DNA from: Fluviispira vulneris
Lineage (GTDB): Bacteria > Bdellovibrionota_B > Oligoflexia > Silvanigrellales > Silvanigrellaceae
Length of the DNA: 64,000 nt
Direction of reading: 5' to 3'
Assembly (NCBI RefSeq): GCF_014281055.1
Contig: NZ_JACRSE010000004.1
Location: 248,001 to 312,000, forward strand
Under the pieces are notes generated by a model. The model did not search any database and had not been told where the DNA came from. It saw only the letters and a program-made list of their open reading frames with translations. The translations under genes were made by a program, and so were the position numbers. Of this stretch, positions 9,218 to 18,054 are shown piece after piece (position 1 is the first letter of the stretch; every line of letters begins with the position of its first letter).

Positions 9218-10612
9218 ATGAATCTTTTAAAATCAATTCTGATTCTTTTATCAACGCTAATTATTTCTTGTAAGCCAACAAAAGATGAACACAAAACATC
9301 TGAAAACTTTAGTATAATTAACAATTGGAACGATCCGAACCCTGCTCTAACGAGTGAAATCAATACATTTTTGCAAAGTAAAATGAATAATATACCCCCC
9401 TGTACTGAAGAGAATGTAAAAAATCATCCAAACTGCAGGCTTGAAAAAATTGAAGCAGGAACAGCGGAACCACTGCCAAGTAGTAAAGGTTACCGAGTAA
9501 TGCTAATAGATAGCCAAGGCATGATGCTAGCTGCATATACACGCTATCGAAATAGAGTTTTAGAAAATATATTCGAAAATGAAAAGACTGGAGAATATAA
9601 TGCACGGCCACCAGCTTTATATATTCCTCAAGCTGCAAAGGAAATTTTATTAGACTCTTTTGAGAATCCTGCCTATGAAAAAATCCCTTCTGAGCTTTTA
9701 ACTCCAAGTATGGATACATTTATTGAAAAATTTCCATTTTTAAATTCTAGCACAGGACATGGAGTTATTATTTTCAATTATTTAGCTAATAATTCTCCCA
9801 ATAGCCAATTTGTTTTAGTACATGAAAACGATAGTAAATTCAATAGTATTTTATGTGGTAATGAAACAGAAAACAATAAAATAATAAAAATTAGTAAATT
9901 ATTTGACAAACAAACACAAAGTATTTTAGCGAAAATAAAACAATATGATATTAATTTTATCTCCTATTCTAGGGGCTATAGTACGAAATCATTGCAGAAT
10001 ATCTTAGACGGAAACGAATGCAGAAAAGTTTCACTTGAATTAATTAAAAATATCAATCAAATATATTTTAAGCATTTTTTAGAACCTTTAACTACAAAAT
10101 CAAAAGCGCTTCTAGTTCAAGCAAACCACCCTTCAAGTTATAAGATAAAAACTATCAATGATGAAAATTTTTATTCAGATTGCCAAGAATTAACCAATAG
10201 AGTTCGGGTTGGTACCGCCAATATTCTTGAGCAACCCCTTCCATTTGAAGGAAGTAAAAATATAAAATATCTAAATGAATACGAGAAGAATGCAAAACTC
10301 TGTACAGATTTATATATCAATTTTGCTGTTGAAACAAAAAGACCATTTCGCTATAATAAAGGAGTAATTCATATATCAAAAAGTAACATTGGCACTTCTC
10401 CAGTTTCTGGTCCTGATATTCATTCTTCCCATGCGACTCCTGTTGCAGTGGCTTATCTTATAAATTTAAAAATGCAATTAAAAAATGACTACCCTAATAA
10501 TGAGCTTTCGAATGACATGCTTTTAAAAAAACTATATGAAAATAATAATTTTATATTCGATCCAAGTTTACATAAGCAATTACCTATATACGAACTTCGA
10601 CTCTTAAAATAA
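9218..10612 (+). CDS. Lipoprotein with divergent subtilase-like (S8) domain, paralog 1
   Basis: A 464-residue lipoprotein (lipobox LIISC, Cys18). Motifs follow the order of a subtilisin: GYRVMLIDSQG (Asp98, compare the DTG motif), TGHGVIIFNYLAN (His181, compare HGTHVAG) with SPNSQFVLV downstream as in the usual P-N-A-x-L strand, NFISYSRGY (compare VINMSLG), ALLVQAN (Asn303, oxyanion hole), NRVRVGTAN (compare the VGA strand) and SSHATPVAVAYL (Ser404, compare GTSMATPHVAG). All four positions are kept in the two paralogs at 10622-12153 and 14040-15473. Spacing between motifs is larger than in subtilisin. I infer an exported, membrane-anchored serine protease; the S8 assignment is by eye and needs structure prediction. 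It is followed after nine bases by its paralog. Confidence 0.65.
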   Translation: MNLLKSILILLSTLIISCKPTKDEHKTSENFSIINNWNDPNPALTSEINTFLQSKMNNIPPCTEENVKNHPNCRLEKIEAGTAEPLPSSKGYRVMLIDSQGMMLAAYTRYRNRVLENIFENEKTGEYNARPPALYIPQAAKEILLDSFENPAYEKIPSELLTPSMDTFIEKFPFLNSSTGHGVIIFNYLANNSPNSQFVLVHENDSKFNSILCGNETENNKIIKISKLFDKQTQSILAKIKQYDINFISYSRGYSTKSLQNILDGNECRKVSLELIKNINQIYFKHFLEPLTTKSKALLVQANHPSSYKIKTINDENFYSDCQELTNRVRVGTANILEQPLPFEGSKNIKYLNEYEKNAKLCTDLYINFAVETKRPFRYNKGVIHISKSNIGTSPVSGPDIHSSHATPVAVAYLINLKMQLKNDYPNNELSNDMLLKKLYENNNFIFDPSLHKQLPIYELRLLK

Positions 10613-10621
10613 GGATTTTTT

Positions 10622-12153
10622 ATGTCACTCAATTTTAAATTATTCTTAGCTCTTTTTTTTAATTTCTCAAAACAAATGCATACAATAAAAAAAATAACAA
10701 AGATTAATATAAATAGAAATGGTTTTATGCAAATCGAACTTGATAAATTAAAAACTTATATCTACTTAATTTTAGCAATTTTTTTGATTACAAGCTGTGG
10801 TACAAAACATAATAATTTGAACTTAGTAAAACATTGGGAAAATACTGGCAATTGGGAAGATCCAAACCCTGCACTTACAAATGAAGTAAATTCCTATATT
10901 CAAAGTAAAGCATCTCTTTTAGAACCTTGCACAAAAGTAAATGCTTCTACCGATCCGAATTGTGAATTAATTCCTATTTTCCTGGTGAAGCGACTGAAAA
11001 AAGTAGTAGTTTAGGTTATCGGGTGATGATCATAGATGATGATGGCATGATTCCTGCAGCATACACTCGTTACAGAGGAAGAGTTTTAAAAAATTATTTT
11101 GAGGATGAAACAACGGGTCAACTAAAAGAATCTACCATAAGTATAAAAATTCCAAGAGCAGCAAAGGAAATACTATTAGATACCTTTCAAAATCCAGCGT
11201 ATGAAAAAATGCCTTCTGAGCTTTTAAGACCAAGCTCAAAAATATTTCGGGAGAAATTCAGTGATATGATATACTCCTTGAATCTTATTGGTCATAGTAC
11301 CTTGATCTTTAACTATATTGCAAATAACAGTCCAAATAGTCAGTTTGTCTTGATTCACTCAGGAATGAATAAATTTAATCAAATATTTTGCTCGAACGAT
11401 TTATCAGAAAAAGAAAAAATAAATAATATAAGCGCTCTCTTTAAATCACAATCTGATGATATAATTGAAATCATAAATAAATACAAAATAAATTTTATTT
11501 CTTATTCCCGTGGATATCATTATGATTCTTTAAGAAAAATTGCTGATAAAAATGATTGCAAAAACACTTCAAATGCACTTATTAAAGCAACAAATGAAGT
11601 GTATTTTAAGTCATTTTTACAACCCTTAACAACTCAAACCGAAGCTATTTTAGTACAATCCAATAAAGCTTCAAATAATAAAATTAAATCACTTACTGAT
11701 GAAAATTATTTTTCAGACTGTCAAAAACTCGATAATAGAGTTAGAGTAGGTCCAGTCAATGACTTTAGTCTCTCAATTCCATTTCAAGGAAGTGATAACT
11801 TAAAACTACTGGATTATTCCGAAAAAAATGTTAGGATTTGTACAGATATTTATATAAACTTTGCTGTAAAAAATTATTTTCCTTATACTCAATATAGAAA
11901 TAGCGTGGTACAAACATCACAAATAAATTTAGGCACTACACCTATTATGTTCGAAGGTAGCTCTAGTTCCAATGCAACCCCTGTCGCTGTCACTTATTTA
12001 ATGTATCTTAAGATGCAATGGCAGAAACAAAATCCTTATAGAATAATAACAAATAAAATGCTTTTAAATGAATTGTACTTAAAAAGAAATTTTATATTTG
12101 ACCCAAGTTTATATAAACAGCTCCCAATCTATGGACTTGGTCACTTGCAATAA
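10622..12153 (+). pseudogene. Subtilase-like lipoprotein, paralog 2, broken by a -1 frameshift
   Basis: Two frames together match the full length of paralogs 1 and 3. The first frame runs to a stop at 11014 and contains the lipobox (LITSC), the NWEDPNPAL motif and DPNC. The second, continuing from about 10981 (first ATG 11023), carries Asp (IIDDDG), His (IGHSTLIFNYIAN), Asn (ILVQSN) and Ser (SSNATPVA). Adding one T to the TTTT at 10977-10980 restores one frame through PGEATEKSSSLGYRVM, exactly the paralog order. ATG 10622 has AAGGA upstream; ATG 10727 fits the lipoprotein signal peptide better. Either it is a recent pseudogene or there is a sequencing error in the T run. The downstream frame alone would lack an export signal. 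Confidence 0.8.
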
Positions 12154-12490
12154 AAAAGATAAATTACAGAAAAATTTTATTTTAAAATAATAATATAAAT
12201 AAAAAATTTTATTTATTGAGACATAAATCTATTTGTAATAAATAAATTTAAATAATAATTATTTATTTTATAAAATGCGTCATTTAATTGACACATTCTC
12301 ATAAAAAAAGAACCATAAAAATTGCTTACCAATATAAGTAAAATTTCAAGAAAATACAATAGATATCGAAATAACTATTTTTACTGTTATAAAAAATAAT
12401 CTCAAAATCCAAATTAAATGAAGCTTGTATATGAACTAGCATAACTTATATATTACAAGCATAAATTTTTGCCACTAAGAGGAGATAACT
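12154..12490. other. AT-rich 337-bp intergenic region before the Hint-gene operon
   Basis: No gene is visible. It probably carries the promoter of the long co-directional run that starts at 12491; TTGACA occurs near 12289, but a good -10 box at correct spacing was not found. A strong ribosome site (AGAGGAG) sits at the end. Confidence 0.5.
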
Positions 12491-13276
12491 ATGTTTAATA
12501 AAAGATATAATCATTTTTATTTTAGATTTATTATATTGATAGCTTCTCTCACTTTAGGTTTTCAAGCTTATGCTAATAGAATAACGGGACCATCAGACAA
12601 AAATGGCAGATGCACTGAAAATTTAGGTGGTGGTGCATGCCAAGAAGAAAGAGAATATGCTTTAAAAGCGGGATGCATAACCCAAGATGAATACAATTCA
12701 CTTGTTGGTTATAATTCTTATCCAATTTGTGACAGAAAGAACATTCTAAGAGCTTGGTGCTCATGTGGATGCTTTGAAGAAAGCACACGCATTTTTAGCT
12801 TCGAAGCCCTCACCAATGATATTGGTTATATTCCTATTAAAAAAATAACTGCAGACAGCAAAAAATATAATGTTGCAAGTGTAAAAGCAGACGCTTCTTT
12901 ATCACAACTGAATGTCGGTCTATACAATTTAATTTCAACAACCAGTGGACCAGAGGCAGATCCTCTCATCGTTTTTAAAACGCAAAATGGTTTGCGTCTC
13001 GCAGTTACAAAAGAACATGCTATTTTACTTGCTGATGGCAGAATGGTCGCAGCAAAAAATGTTAAATTAACTGATGCATTGGTTCTTGCAAATGGAAGAC
13101 CTATTGCCATAAAATCAATCGAATCTCTCAAGACAGATAAGAATGTTCTCAATTTATTGACGTCAGGAAAATCAAATTTAGAGCACACTCTCTTTGCAGA
13201 AGGCCTCATCGTTGGTGATTTGGCTTGGCAAAATAACTTAAAAAATATGTTAAATGCCATTGCGATAAGACAATAG
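12491..13276 (+). CDS. Secreted Hint-domain (Hedgehog/intein-type) autoprocessing protein
   Basis: A 261-residue protein. Signal peptide to about residue 28, then a short Cys-rich segment (Cys41, 50, 62, 80, 90, 92), then a Hint fold from Cys94. The Hint signs are CGCFEESTRIFSFEA (nucleophile Cys94 followed by the usual x-x-x-T strand), LAVTKEHAILLADGRMVAA (Thr173/His176, block B) and EHTLFAEGLIVGDLAWQN (C-terminal block). Hint domains make an internal thioester at the first Cys and cleave or esterify the upstream segment. There is no C-extein, so protein splicing is not expected; a Hedgehog-like release of a roughly 65-residue Cys-rich peptide is. Start ATG has AGGAG. First gene of a run with very short gaps. 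Confidence 0.75.
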   Translation: MFNKRYNHFYFRFIILIASLTLGFQAYANRITGPSDKNGRCTENLGGGACQEEREYALKAGCITQDEYNSLVGYNSYPICDRKNILRAWCSCGCFEESTRIFSFEALTNDIGYIPIKKITADSKKYNVASVKADASLSQLNVGLYNLISTTSGPEADPLIVFKTQNGLRLAVTKEHAILLADGRMVAAKNVKLTDALVLANGRPIAIKSIESLKTDKNVLNLLTSGKSNLEHTLFAEGLIVGDLAWQNNLKNMLNAIAIRQ

Positions 13277-13302
13277 TTTTATCGCATTATTTAGGAATAA
13301 CC

Positions 13303-14028
13303 ATGAAAAAAAAGATTTTAATTGCAAGTGTATTTGTCTTAACTATTTTTTTCATTTCAAGAAATCTCATTCAAACAGCTCCTGATCCTGTCAAAATCAA
13401 TAATTCAATGAAAAAGGATAAAGGCGAAAATATTGAAAAAACAACTTTAAATAAAAATTCTGCCAAAAAAAATGAGCTCTTCACTCAAGAGGAGCTAAAT
13501 AATACTGCGCATTTTATTAAAAGTATGAAAAATGAGTATACAAAATTACAGTTTGAAAATGATTTTCACACTCTTGTTTTACAATCCTATCATCAGAATA
13601 ATAATATAGCGCAAATATTTAAAAATATTATTTTAGACAATAATTTTGCTCTCGAACTGAGTAAGGAAGATCAAGCTTACGCAAGAGTTTTTGCTATCCA
13701 AGGCTTAAAAGAAATTGCTTTAAAATACGATAAAGAGCCTCTACTTCAAACAATGCAAGAGCTCAGCTCTTATTTACAAAATAAAACTGTTCTAGCCAAA
13801 GGAGAACAAGCAGATTTAGAAGATCTCTTACGTGGCTATTTATCTATATCTGATCCAATAAATATTGAAGAAAATATTGAACTGCATTTGGCAAAAATGG
13901 GATTTAATAAAGATATGAAAAATAGAGAAATTTATGATATTTACGATCAAACTCTCTATTTTTTTTTAGTTGAAAAGCTGGGTCGCGAGAAAGCAAAAGA
14001 ATTGCTTGGAAAATTTCTTGACACATAA
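13303..14028 (+). CDS. Membrane-anchored helical periplasmic protein, unknown
   Basis: A 241-residue protein with an uncleaved-looking N-terminal anchor (residues 4-21), a Lys/Asn-rich linker to about 55 and a helical domain to the end (for example ARVFAIQGLKEIALKYD, LLQTMQELSSYL). No conserved motif or family is recognised. Anchor-linker-helical layout is seen in membrane-tethered foldases and chaperones, and it lies between the Hint gene (26 bases before) and a subtilase-like lipoprotein gene (11 bases after), but a chaperone role is only a guess. Ribosome site TTAGGA precedes ATG 13303. Confidence 0.75.
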   Translation: MKKKILIASVFVLTIFFISRNLIQTAPDPVKINNSMKKDKGENIEKTTLNKNSAKKNELFTQEELNNTAHFIKSMKNEYTKLQFENDFHTLVLQSYHQNNNIAQIFKNIILDNNFALELSKEDQAYARVFAIQGLKEIALKYDKEPLLQTMQELSSYLQNKTVLAKGEQADLEDLLRGYLSISDPINIEENIELHLAKMGFNKDMKNREIYDIYDQTLYFFLVEKLGREKAKELLGKFLDT

Positions 14029-14039
14029 AGGTTTCTTAA

Positions 14040-15473
14040 ATGATCAAAATAAAACTATTATTAGTCAGCTTATCGCTTGCAACAGTGGGCTGCGGAGTTG
14101 CAGAAACAAATTTTAGTTTGGTAAATTCCAGCGAACCGGAAGACAACTGGAGCGATCCCAACCCTGCATTGAGCAATGAAGTAAACGCTCTCATCCAAAG
14201 TAAGTTGCTGCAAATAAATCCATGCACTAAAAAAAATGAAAATTCGGATCCAAATTGCATTCCTGTCGAGGTTAAAACAAGCAATAATAATTCTTTTGCA
14301 AATAATAATAGCTTAGGATATCGCATATTACTTGTAGATAACGGAATGCAAGTTGCTGCACTCACACGCTATAAAGATCGGGTTTTAAAAAATCTTGTTG
14401 AAGATAAAAAAACAGGAGATTATATCGATAAAGAAATTAGTTTTAAAATTCCATTAGCAGCCAAAGAAGTTTTAGAAAAAACTTTTGAAAATCCAACTTA
14501 CAATAATATTCCTTCAGAATTATTAAAACCAAGTTCGAATATTTTTAATGAAAAATTTCTGCATATGATTGAATATATCAATACCTCTTTAGACTTCACA
14601 GGCCCCCCACATGGACTTACAATTTTTAATTATTTAGCAAATAATATCCCGAATAGTCAGTTTGTTTTAGTCTATGCAACTGAAAATAAATTAACAGAAA
14701 TCCTGTGTGATAACGAAATGAGTGAAGATAAAAAATTGGAACATTTAAAATTGATATTTCAAAACCAAGCAAGCAGACTCATAAATGAGATAAAAGAAAA
14801 TAATATTAGCTTTCTTTCTTTTTCTAAGGGATATTCTAACAAGCAATTAAAAAAAATAGTCAAAGATGAGGGAAGCAAATGCTCTTATGTTTCAGATAAT
14901 TTAATGACAAAAATTAACAAAGCATATTTTCATAGCTACCTCAAATCACTAACCACAAAAACCGATGTAATTCTAGTACAATCAAATTTAGAAGCCGACT
15001 ATTATGTCGATCCTAAGAAAGATAGCAATTATTACTCGGACTGTCAGGAATTAAAAAATAGGATAAGAGTTGGAGCAGCAAATAACTTAACAAACTCCAT
15101 TCCGCCTTTAGGAAGCCATAACATAAGCATATTAGATAATTTCACGAAAAATTCTGAATTATGCACTGAAATGTATATTAATTTTGCAGTACAAAAGAAA
15201 AGACCTTTTTTTTATAACAAAGGCGTTATTCAACTATCATCATTTAATATTGGAACAGAAGCAGCGACAGGTTTTGAAATATCATCATCAAACGCCACTC
15301 CAGTCGCTCTTTCCTACCTTATTTATTTAAAAATGCAACTTGAAAAAGCCAATCCTGGCAAAGAGATAAGTAATGAAATGCTCATCAAGCGTTTGCAGGA
15401 AAATAATAATTTTATATTCGATCCAAGCTTGCACAAGCAATTGCCAATTTATGAGTTAGGATATTTAAAATAA
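14040..15473 (+). CDS. Lipoprotein with divergent subtilase-like (S8) domain, paralog 3
   Basis: A 477-residue lipoprotein (lipobox TVGC, Cys18) homologous along its length to the product of 9218-10612. The candidate catalytic set is present: Asp100 (RILLVDNGMQVAA), His191 (PPHGLTIFNYLAN), Asn316 (VILVQSN) and Ser417 (SSSNATPVALSYL). The N-terminal NWSDPNPALSNEVN and PCTKKN...DPNC segments and the C-terminal NNNFIFDPSLHKQLPIYEL are shared by the three paralogs and are not part of a subtilase core; they may be a propeptide region and a cap. Gaps of 11 and 10 bases to its neighbours indicate an operon. Separation from the other two paralogs by the Hint gene suggests an ancient local duplication. 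Confidence 0.65.
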   Translation: MIKIKLLLVSLSLATVGCGVAETNFSLVNSSEPEDNWSDPNPALSNEVNALIQSKLLQINPCTKKNENSDPNCIPVEVKTSNNNSFANNNSLGYRILLVDNGMQVAALTRYKDRVLKNLVEDKKTGDYIDKEISFKIPLAAKEVLEKTFENPTYNNIPSELLKPSSNIFNEKFLHMIEYINTSLDFTGPPHGLTIFNYLANNIPNSQFVLVYATENKLTEILCDNEMSEDKKLEHLKLIFQNQASRLINEIKENNISFLSFSKGYSNKQLKKIVKDEGSKCSYVSDNLMTKINKAYFHSYLKSLTTKTDVILVQSNLEADYYVDPKKDSNYYSDCQELKNRIRVGAANNLTNSIPPLGSHNISILDNFTKNSELCTEMYINFAVQKKRPFFYNKGVIQLSSFNIGTEAATGFEISSSNATPVALSYLIYLKMQLEKANPGKEISNEMLIKRLQENNNFIFDPSLHKQLPIYELGYLK

Positions 15474-15483
15474 GGGAATACAT

Positions 15484-16065
15484 ATGAGCAAAAAAGTTAT
15501 TTTAAGTCTTTTCGGTTTGATTTTAATTAAGAGTGCATATGCTCTCAAAGTTGAGCCTTACAACAATTATACGCGATTTATTTTTGAACCAAAAGATTTT
15601 ATTGCCGCAAAAGGTAAGGTAAGTGACACTGCTTGGTATTATCCTGGTTATGAAGAATATAATGATTGTGCTGCAACTACTATTCCAATTTTTTTACCTA
15701 AAAAAGCATATATATCTGGTTATGTCACAATAAAATCAACTGCACACACTTGGATAGAATCTCCCCGTGATCTTGCCCGCATTCAACTTTTTAAAGTAAA
15801 AACATTTTCAAATTTTGCCGGCCTGAATCAGGAAATCATGACAGCGCCCTTTTATTTATCTGAATTACGGGATATTAAGACTCTCTATTTTAGTGGGAAT
15901 AGTTCTTATATTCAAGCTAAAACAGAAAATAATCAATTTATCTATTCAAAGTTAATGTTTGATAATCGCAACGAAGCTTGGGATAAAATAAGCTTTTGTT
16001 TGGCAAATATTTCTGAAAGGACTGAACTTTATATAAGCGCTTTAACAATTGACGCCATTTATTAA
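15484..16065 (+). CDS. Small secreted protein, unknown
   Basis: A 193-residue protein with signal peptide (cleavage near YAL, residues 19-21). The mature part has many aromatic and beta-prone residues (AYISGYVTIKSTAHTWIES, IKTLYFSG) and two cysteines, near residues 61 and 172, that could pair. Beta-sandwich character is plausible; no family recognised. It starts ten bases after paralog 3 and is followed after ten bases by another secreted protein, so it belongs to the same transcript. Confidence 0.75.
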   Translation: MSKKVILSLFGLILIKSAYALKVEPYNNYTRFIFEPKDFIAAKGKVSDTAWYYPGYEEYNDCAATTIPIFLPKKAYISGYVTIKSTAHTWIESPRDLARIQLFKVKTFSNFAGLNQEIMTAPFYLSELRDIKTLYFSGNSSYIQAKTENNQFIYSKLMFDNRNEAWDKISFCLANISERTELYISALTIDAIY

Positions 16066-16075
16066 GGAAATCAAT

Positions 16076-16867
16076 ATGAAATTAAAATATTTCTTTGTTC
16101 CTTTAGTATTTTCATTAAGTGCAAAGGGCTTTGCTTATAGCAATCTCCTGAAATGTGATTATGATGAATATTATAAAACGGCCTGTCGGATTGAGCCACT
16201 CGTGTTGAGTGAAAATGATCCTTACCAAATGGATTACTTAATAAAATATGAATATATCTGTGATGGACATAACTTTCAAGTTGGAGCTCAGACGGAAACA
16301 GGATATTACGATTTTACTAGAGGGAACAGCGTAAATTCAGTTACGGCTACAGGTCAAGCACGACTCATTATACAAGCTCTCGATCCAGAAAAACTCTATA
16401 ATAAAATTCTACAAAAAAATTGTTCTGTCCTTGTTAAAGAATTCAATCGCAGACCATCCATTCAGACATTAAATCAATGGACGCAGTACACAAAAATGGA
16501 AGTAACTTTGCTTTATTCGTATTTAGACAACTACACTTTAGCAAAGAATTTGGATGATATTGACAATTGGAATTTATCAAAACTTTTTCTTTTAAAAAAC
16601 AATTTACAGACTCTTGTACAAATCTATCCTCTCAATTTACATTATCGTACCCTTCTTCACACAATTGAAAGTGCCATTAAGAATAAACCTTCTAAAATAG
16701 AAATTCCGTCTGAGTCCAAAGAAGAATTGACAATTTATTATCGGAAAAAGCTTGAAAGTGAAATGGACAGCGCAACAAAAATTCTTGAAATATTTAAGCA
16801 GTGGAATGTTGTGTTTGAAAAAGATCTCGCAGCAGCAATCGAAGAAATTAAGAATTTTATAAACTAA
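16076..16867 (+). CDS. Secreted protein, unknown
   Basis: A 263-residue protein. I place the start at ATG 16076, because AAGGAA lies seven bases upstream and the signal peptide (MKLKYFFVPLVFSLSAKGFA) begins there; an in-frame ATG at 16049 would overlap the previous gene. The first 120 mature residues hold four cysteines (CDYDEYYKTAC, YICDGHNF, KNCSVL) and look beta-rich; the C-terminal half is helical and charged. No family recognised. Same operon as its neighbours. Confidence 0.75.
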   Translation: MKLKYFFVPLVFSLSAKGFAYSNLLKCDYDEYYKTACRIEPLVLSENDPYQMDYLIKYEYICDGHNFQVGAQTETGYYDFTRGNSVNSVTATGQARLIIQALDPEKLYNKILQKNCSVLVKEFNRRPSIQTLNQWTQYTKMEVTLLYSYLDNYTLAKNLDDIDNWNLSKLFLLKNNLQTLVQIYPLNLHYRTLLHTIESAIKNKPSKIEIPSESKEELTIYYRKKLESEMDSATKILEIFKQWNVVFEKDLAAAIEEIKNFIN

Positions 16868-16920
16868 ATTATCTTGAACAGATTTAAAATTGACTTGTAT
16901 TTTTGCTTTAGGAGGTTTTC

Positions 16921-18054
16921 GTGAAGCGATTTCAGATCATTTTAGCTATATTTTTCAATTTGTTTATTTTCAAGAATTTACATGCGCAAAGTCAAACAGA
17001 TCCTCTCTATGAGCGCGAACAAAAAGCTTTGAATCTTTATTCTGAAGTGAACATCATTTCCGAAAGATATGGCCGCTTTATTGCGGTGCGCGATAAAAAT
17101 TTATTGGGCGAAAATGGTATACAAGCAAAATACTTACAATGTTTTGCCAACATGGGACAGTGGATAAAAGATTGGACATTCATTTTTGCAACCATCGATT
17201 TAAAAAACAAGATCGATGCCAATACCATGCAGGTGCAAGTGCAAAATATATTATCACGTCAATCAACCAATGCCGAAAGTTTAAAAAGAACTTGTGGAAA
17301 AATAAAGTCTGAGGTCGATTTATCACTTAAAATCCTTGAAAATTCTCCCCAGTTTAATCCAGAAACTCTAAGCAATTATAAAAATATTCTAATTGAAACA
17401 GAGAATATGAAAAATCACCTCACGCAGGTTTTACAAAATTATGCAGCATCCCCTCTCGTCCGCTTGGAAAAACTCGAGCAGATTTTCGAGTTATCACGCA
17501 AAGCATCAGTGAATAAACTAAAAATAGAATTGCTCAACAATGCACGCATCCCTCTAGAAAAAACTCTGCAAGAATTTCAAAATATTTTAGCCGCTTCAAA
17601 AATTGCCGATGCAACACTCGCGAATCTAATTCAATCTGAAAATAAAATGAATGAATACGTATTAAACCTCCAATATTTTAAAGCAAAAAAACTCATAACG
17701 CAGTTGCAAAAAGAATGTGCAGAAAAGAAAAATGAATTGCATGCGCATCCTCTGAGTAAAACATATTTAAAATCTGCAATACTGAGAGTTGACACCCTCT
17801 GCAAGGCCTCGGAAGAGCACTTCCAATTTTTCATCACACTCAACGCACCAAAACATGAGTATGTCTTAAATTTTTCCAAACTTGTAAATTCAAGTATTAA
17901 TGTAAATTGTCTTGGCCAAGCAAATGTTGTTGCCTGTAATAAATTAGCCGTTTTAAAAAATATTGATGAAGAAAATTTAAAAATATTGCCTGAAAATAAA
18001 CTTGAATTTATTGAAGATCAATGGGACAGCCTTTATCAGGAGTATAGAAAATGA
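16921..18054 (+). CDS. Secreted six-cysteine protein, first gene of duplicated cassette (copy 2)
   Basis: A 377-residue protein starting at GTG 16921 right after AGGAGG. Signal peptide to about residue 23 (LHAQ). The mature chain is helical, probably coiled-coil, with six cysteines matching those of the copy at 4918-6054. Shared motifs: YGRFIAVRDKNLLGENG, QCFANMGQW, KHEYVLNF, CLGQANVVACNKLAVLKN. Copy 2 is less AT-rich than copy 1, so it may be the older or better-adapted one. Overlaps the next gene by four bases. Function unknown. Confidence 0.85.
   Translation: MKRFQIILAIFFNLFIFKNLHAQSQTDPLYEREQKALNLYSEVNIISERYGRFIAVRDKNLLGENGIQAKYLQCFANMGQWIKDWTFIFATIDLKNKIDANTMQVQVQNILSRQSTNAESLKRTCGKIKSEVDLSLKILENSPQFNPETLSNYKNILIETENMKNHLTQVLQNYAASPLVRLEKLEQIFELSRKASVNKLKIELLNNARIPLEKTLQEFQNILAASKIADATLANLIQSENKMNEYVLNLQYFKAKKLITQLQKECAEKKNELHAHPLSKTYLKSAILRVDTLCKASEEHFQFFITLNAPKHEYVLNFSKLVNSSINVNCLGQANVVACNKLAVLKNIDEENLKILPENKLEFIEDQWDSLYQEYRK

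Noticed and set aside
10960-11030. Programmed ribosomal frameshifting in the second lipoprotein gene
   Set aside because: No classical slippery heptamer or following pseudoknot was seen, and both paralogs are in one frame; simple loss of a T explains it better.
12491-13276. Polymorphic toxin with a pretoxin-HINT domain
   Set aside because: The Hint domain is at the very C-terminus with no toxin module after it, and no immunity-type gene follows.
12491-13276. A true splicing intein
   Set aside because: No C-terminal Asn followed by Cys/Ser/Thr and no C-extein; no homing endonuclease insertion.
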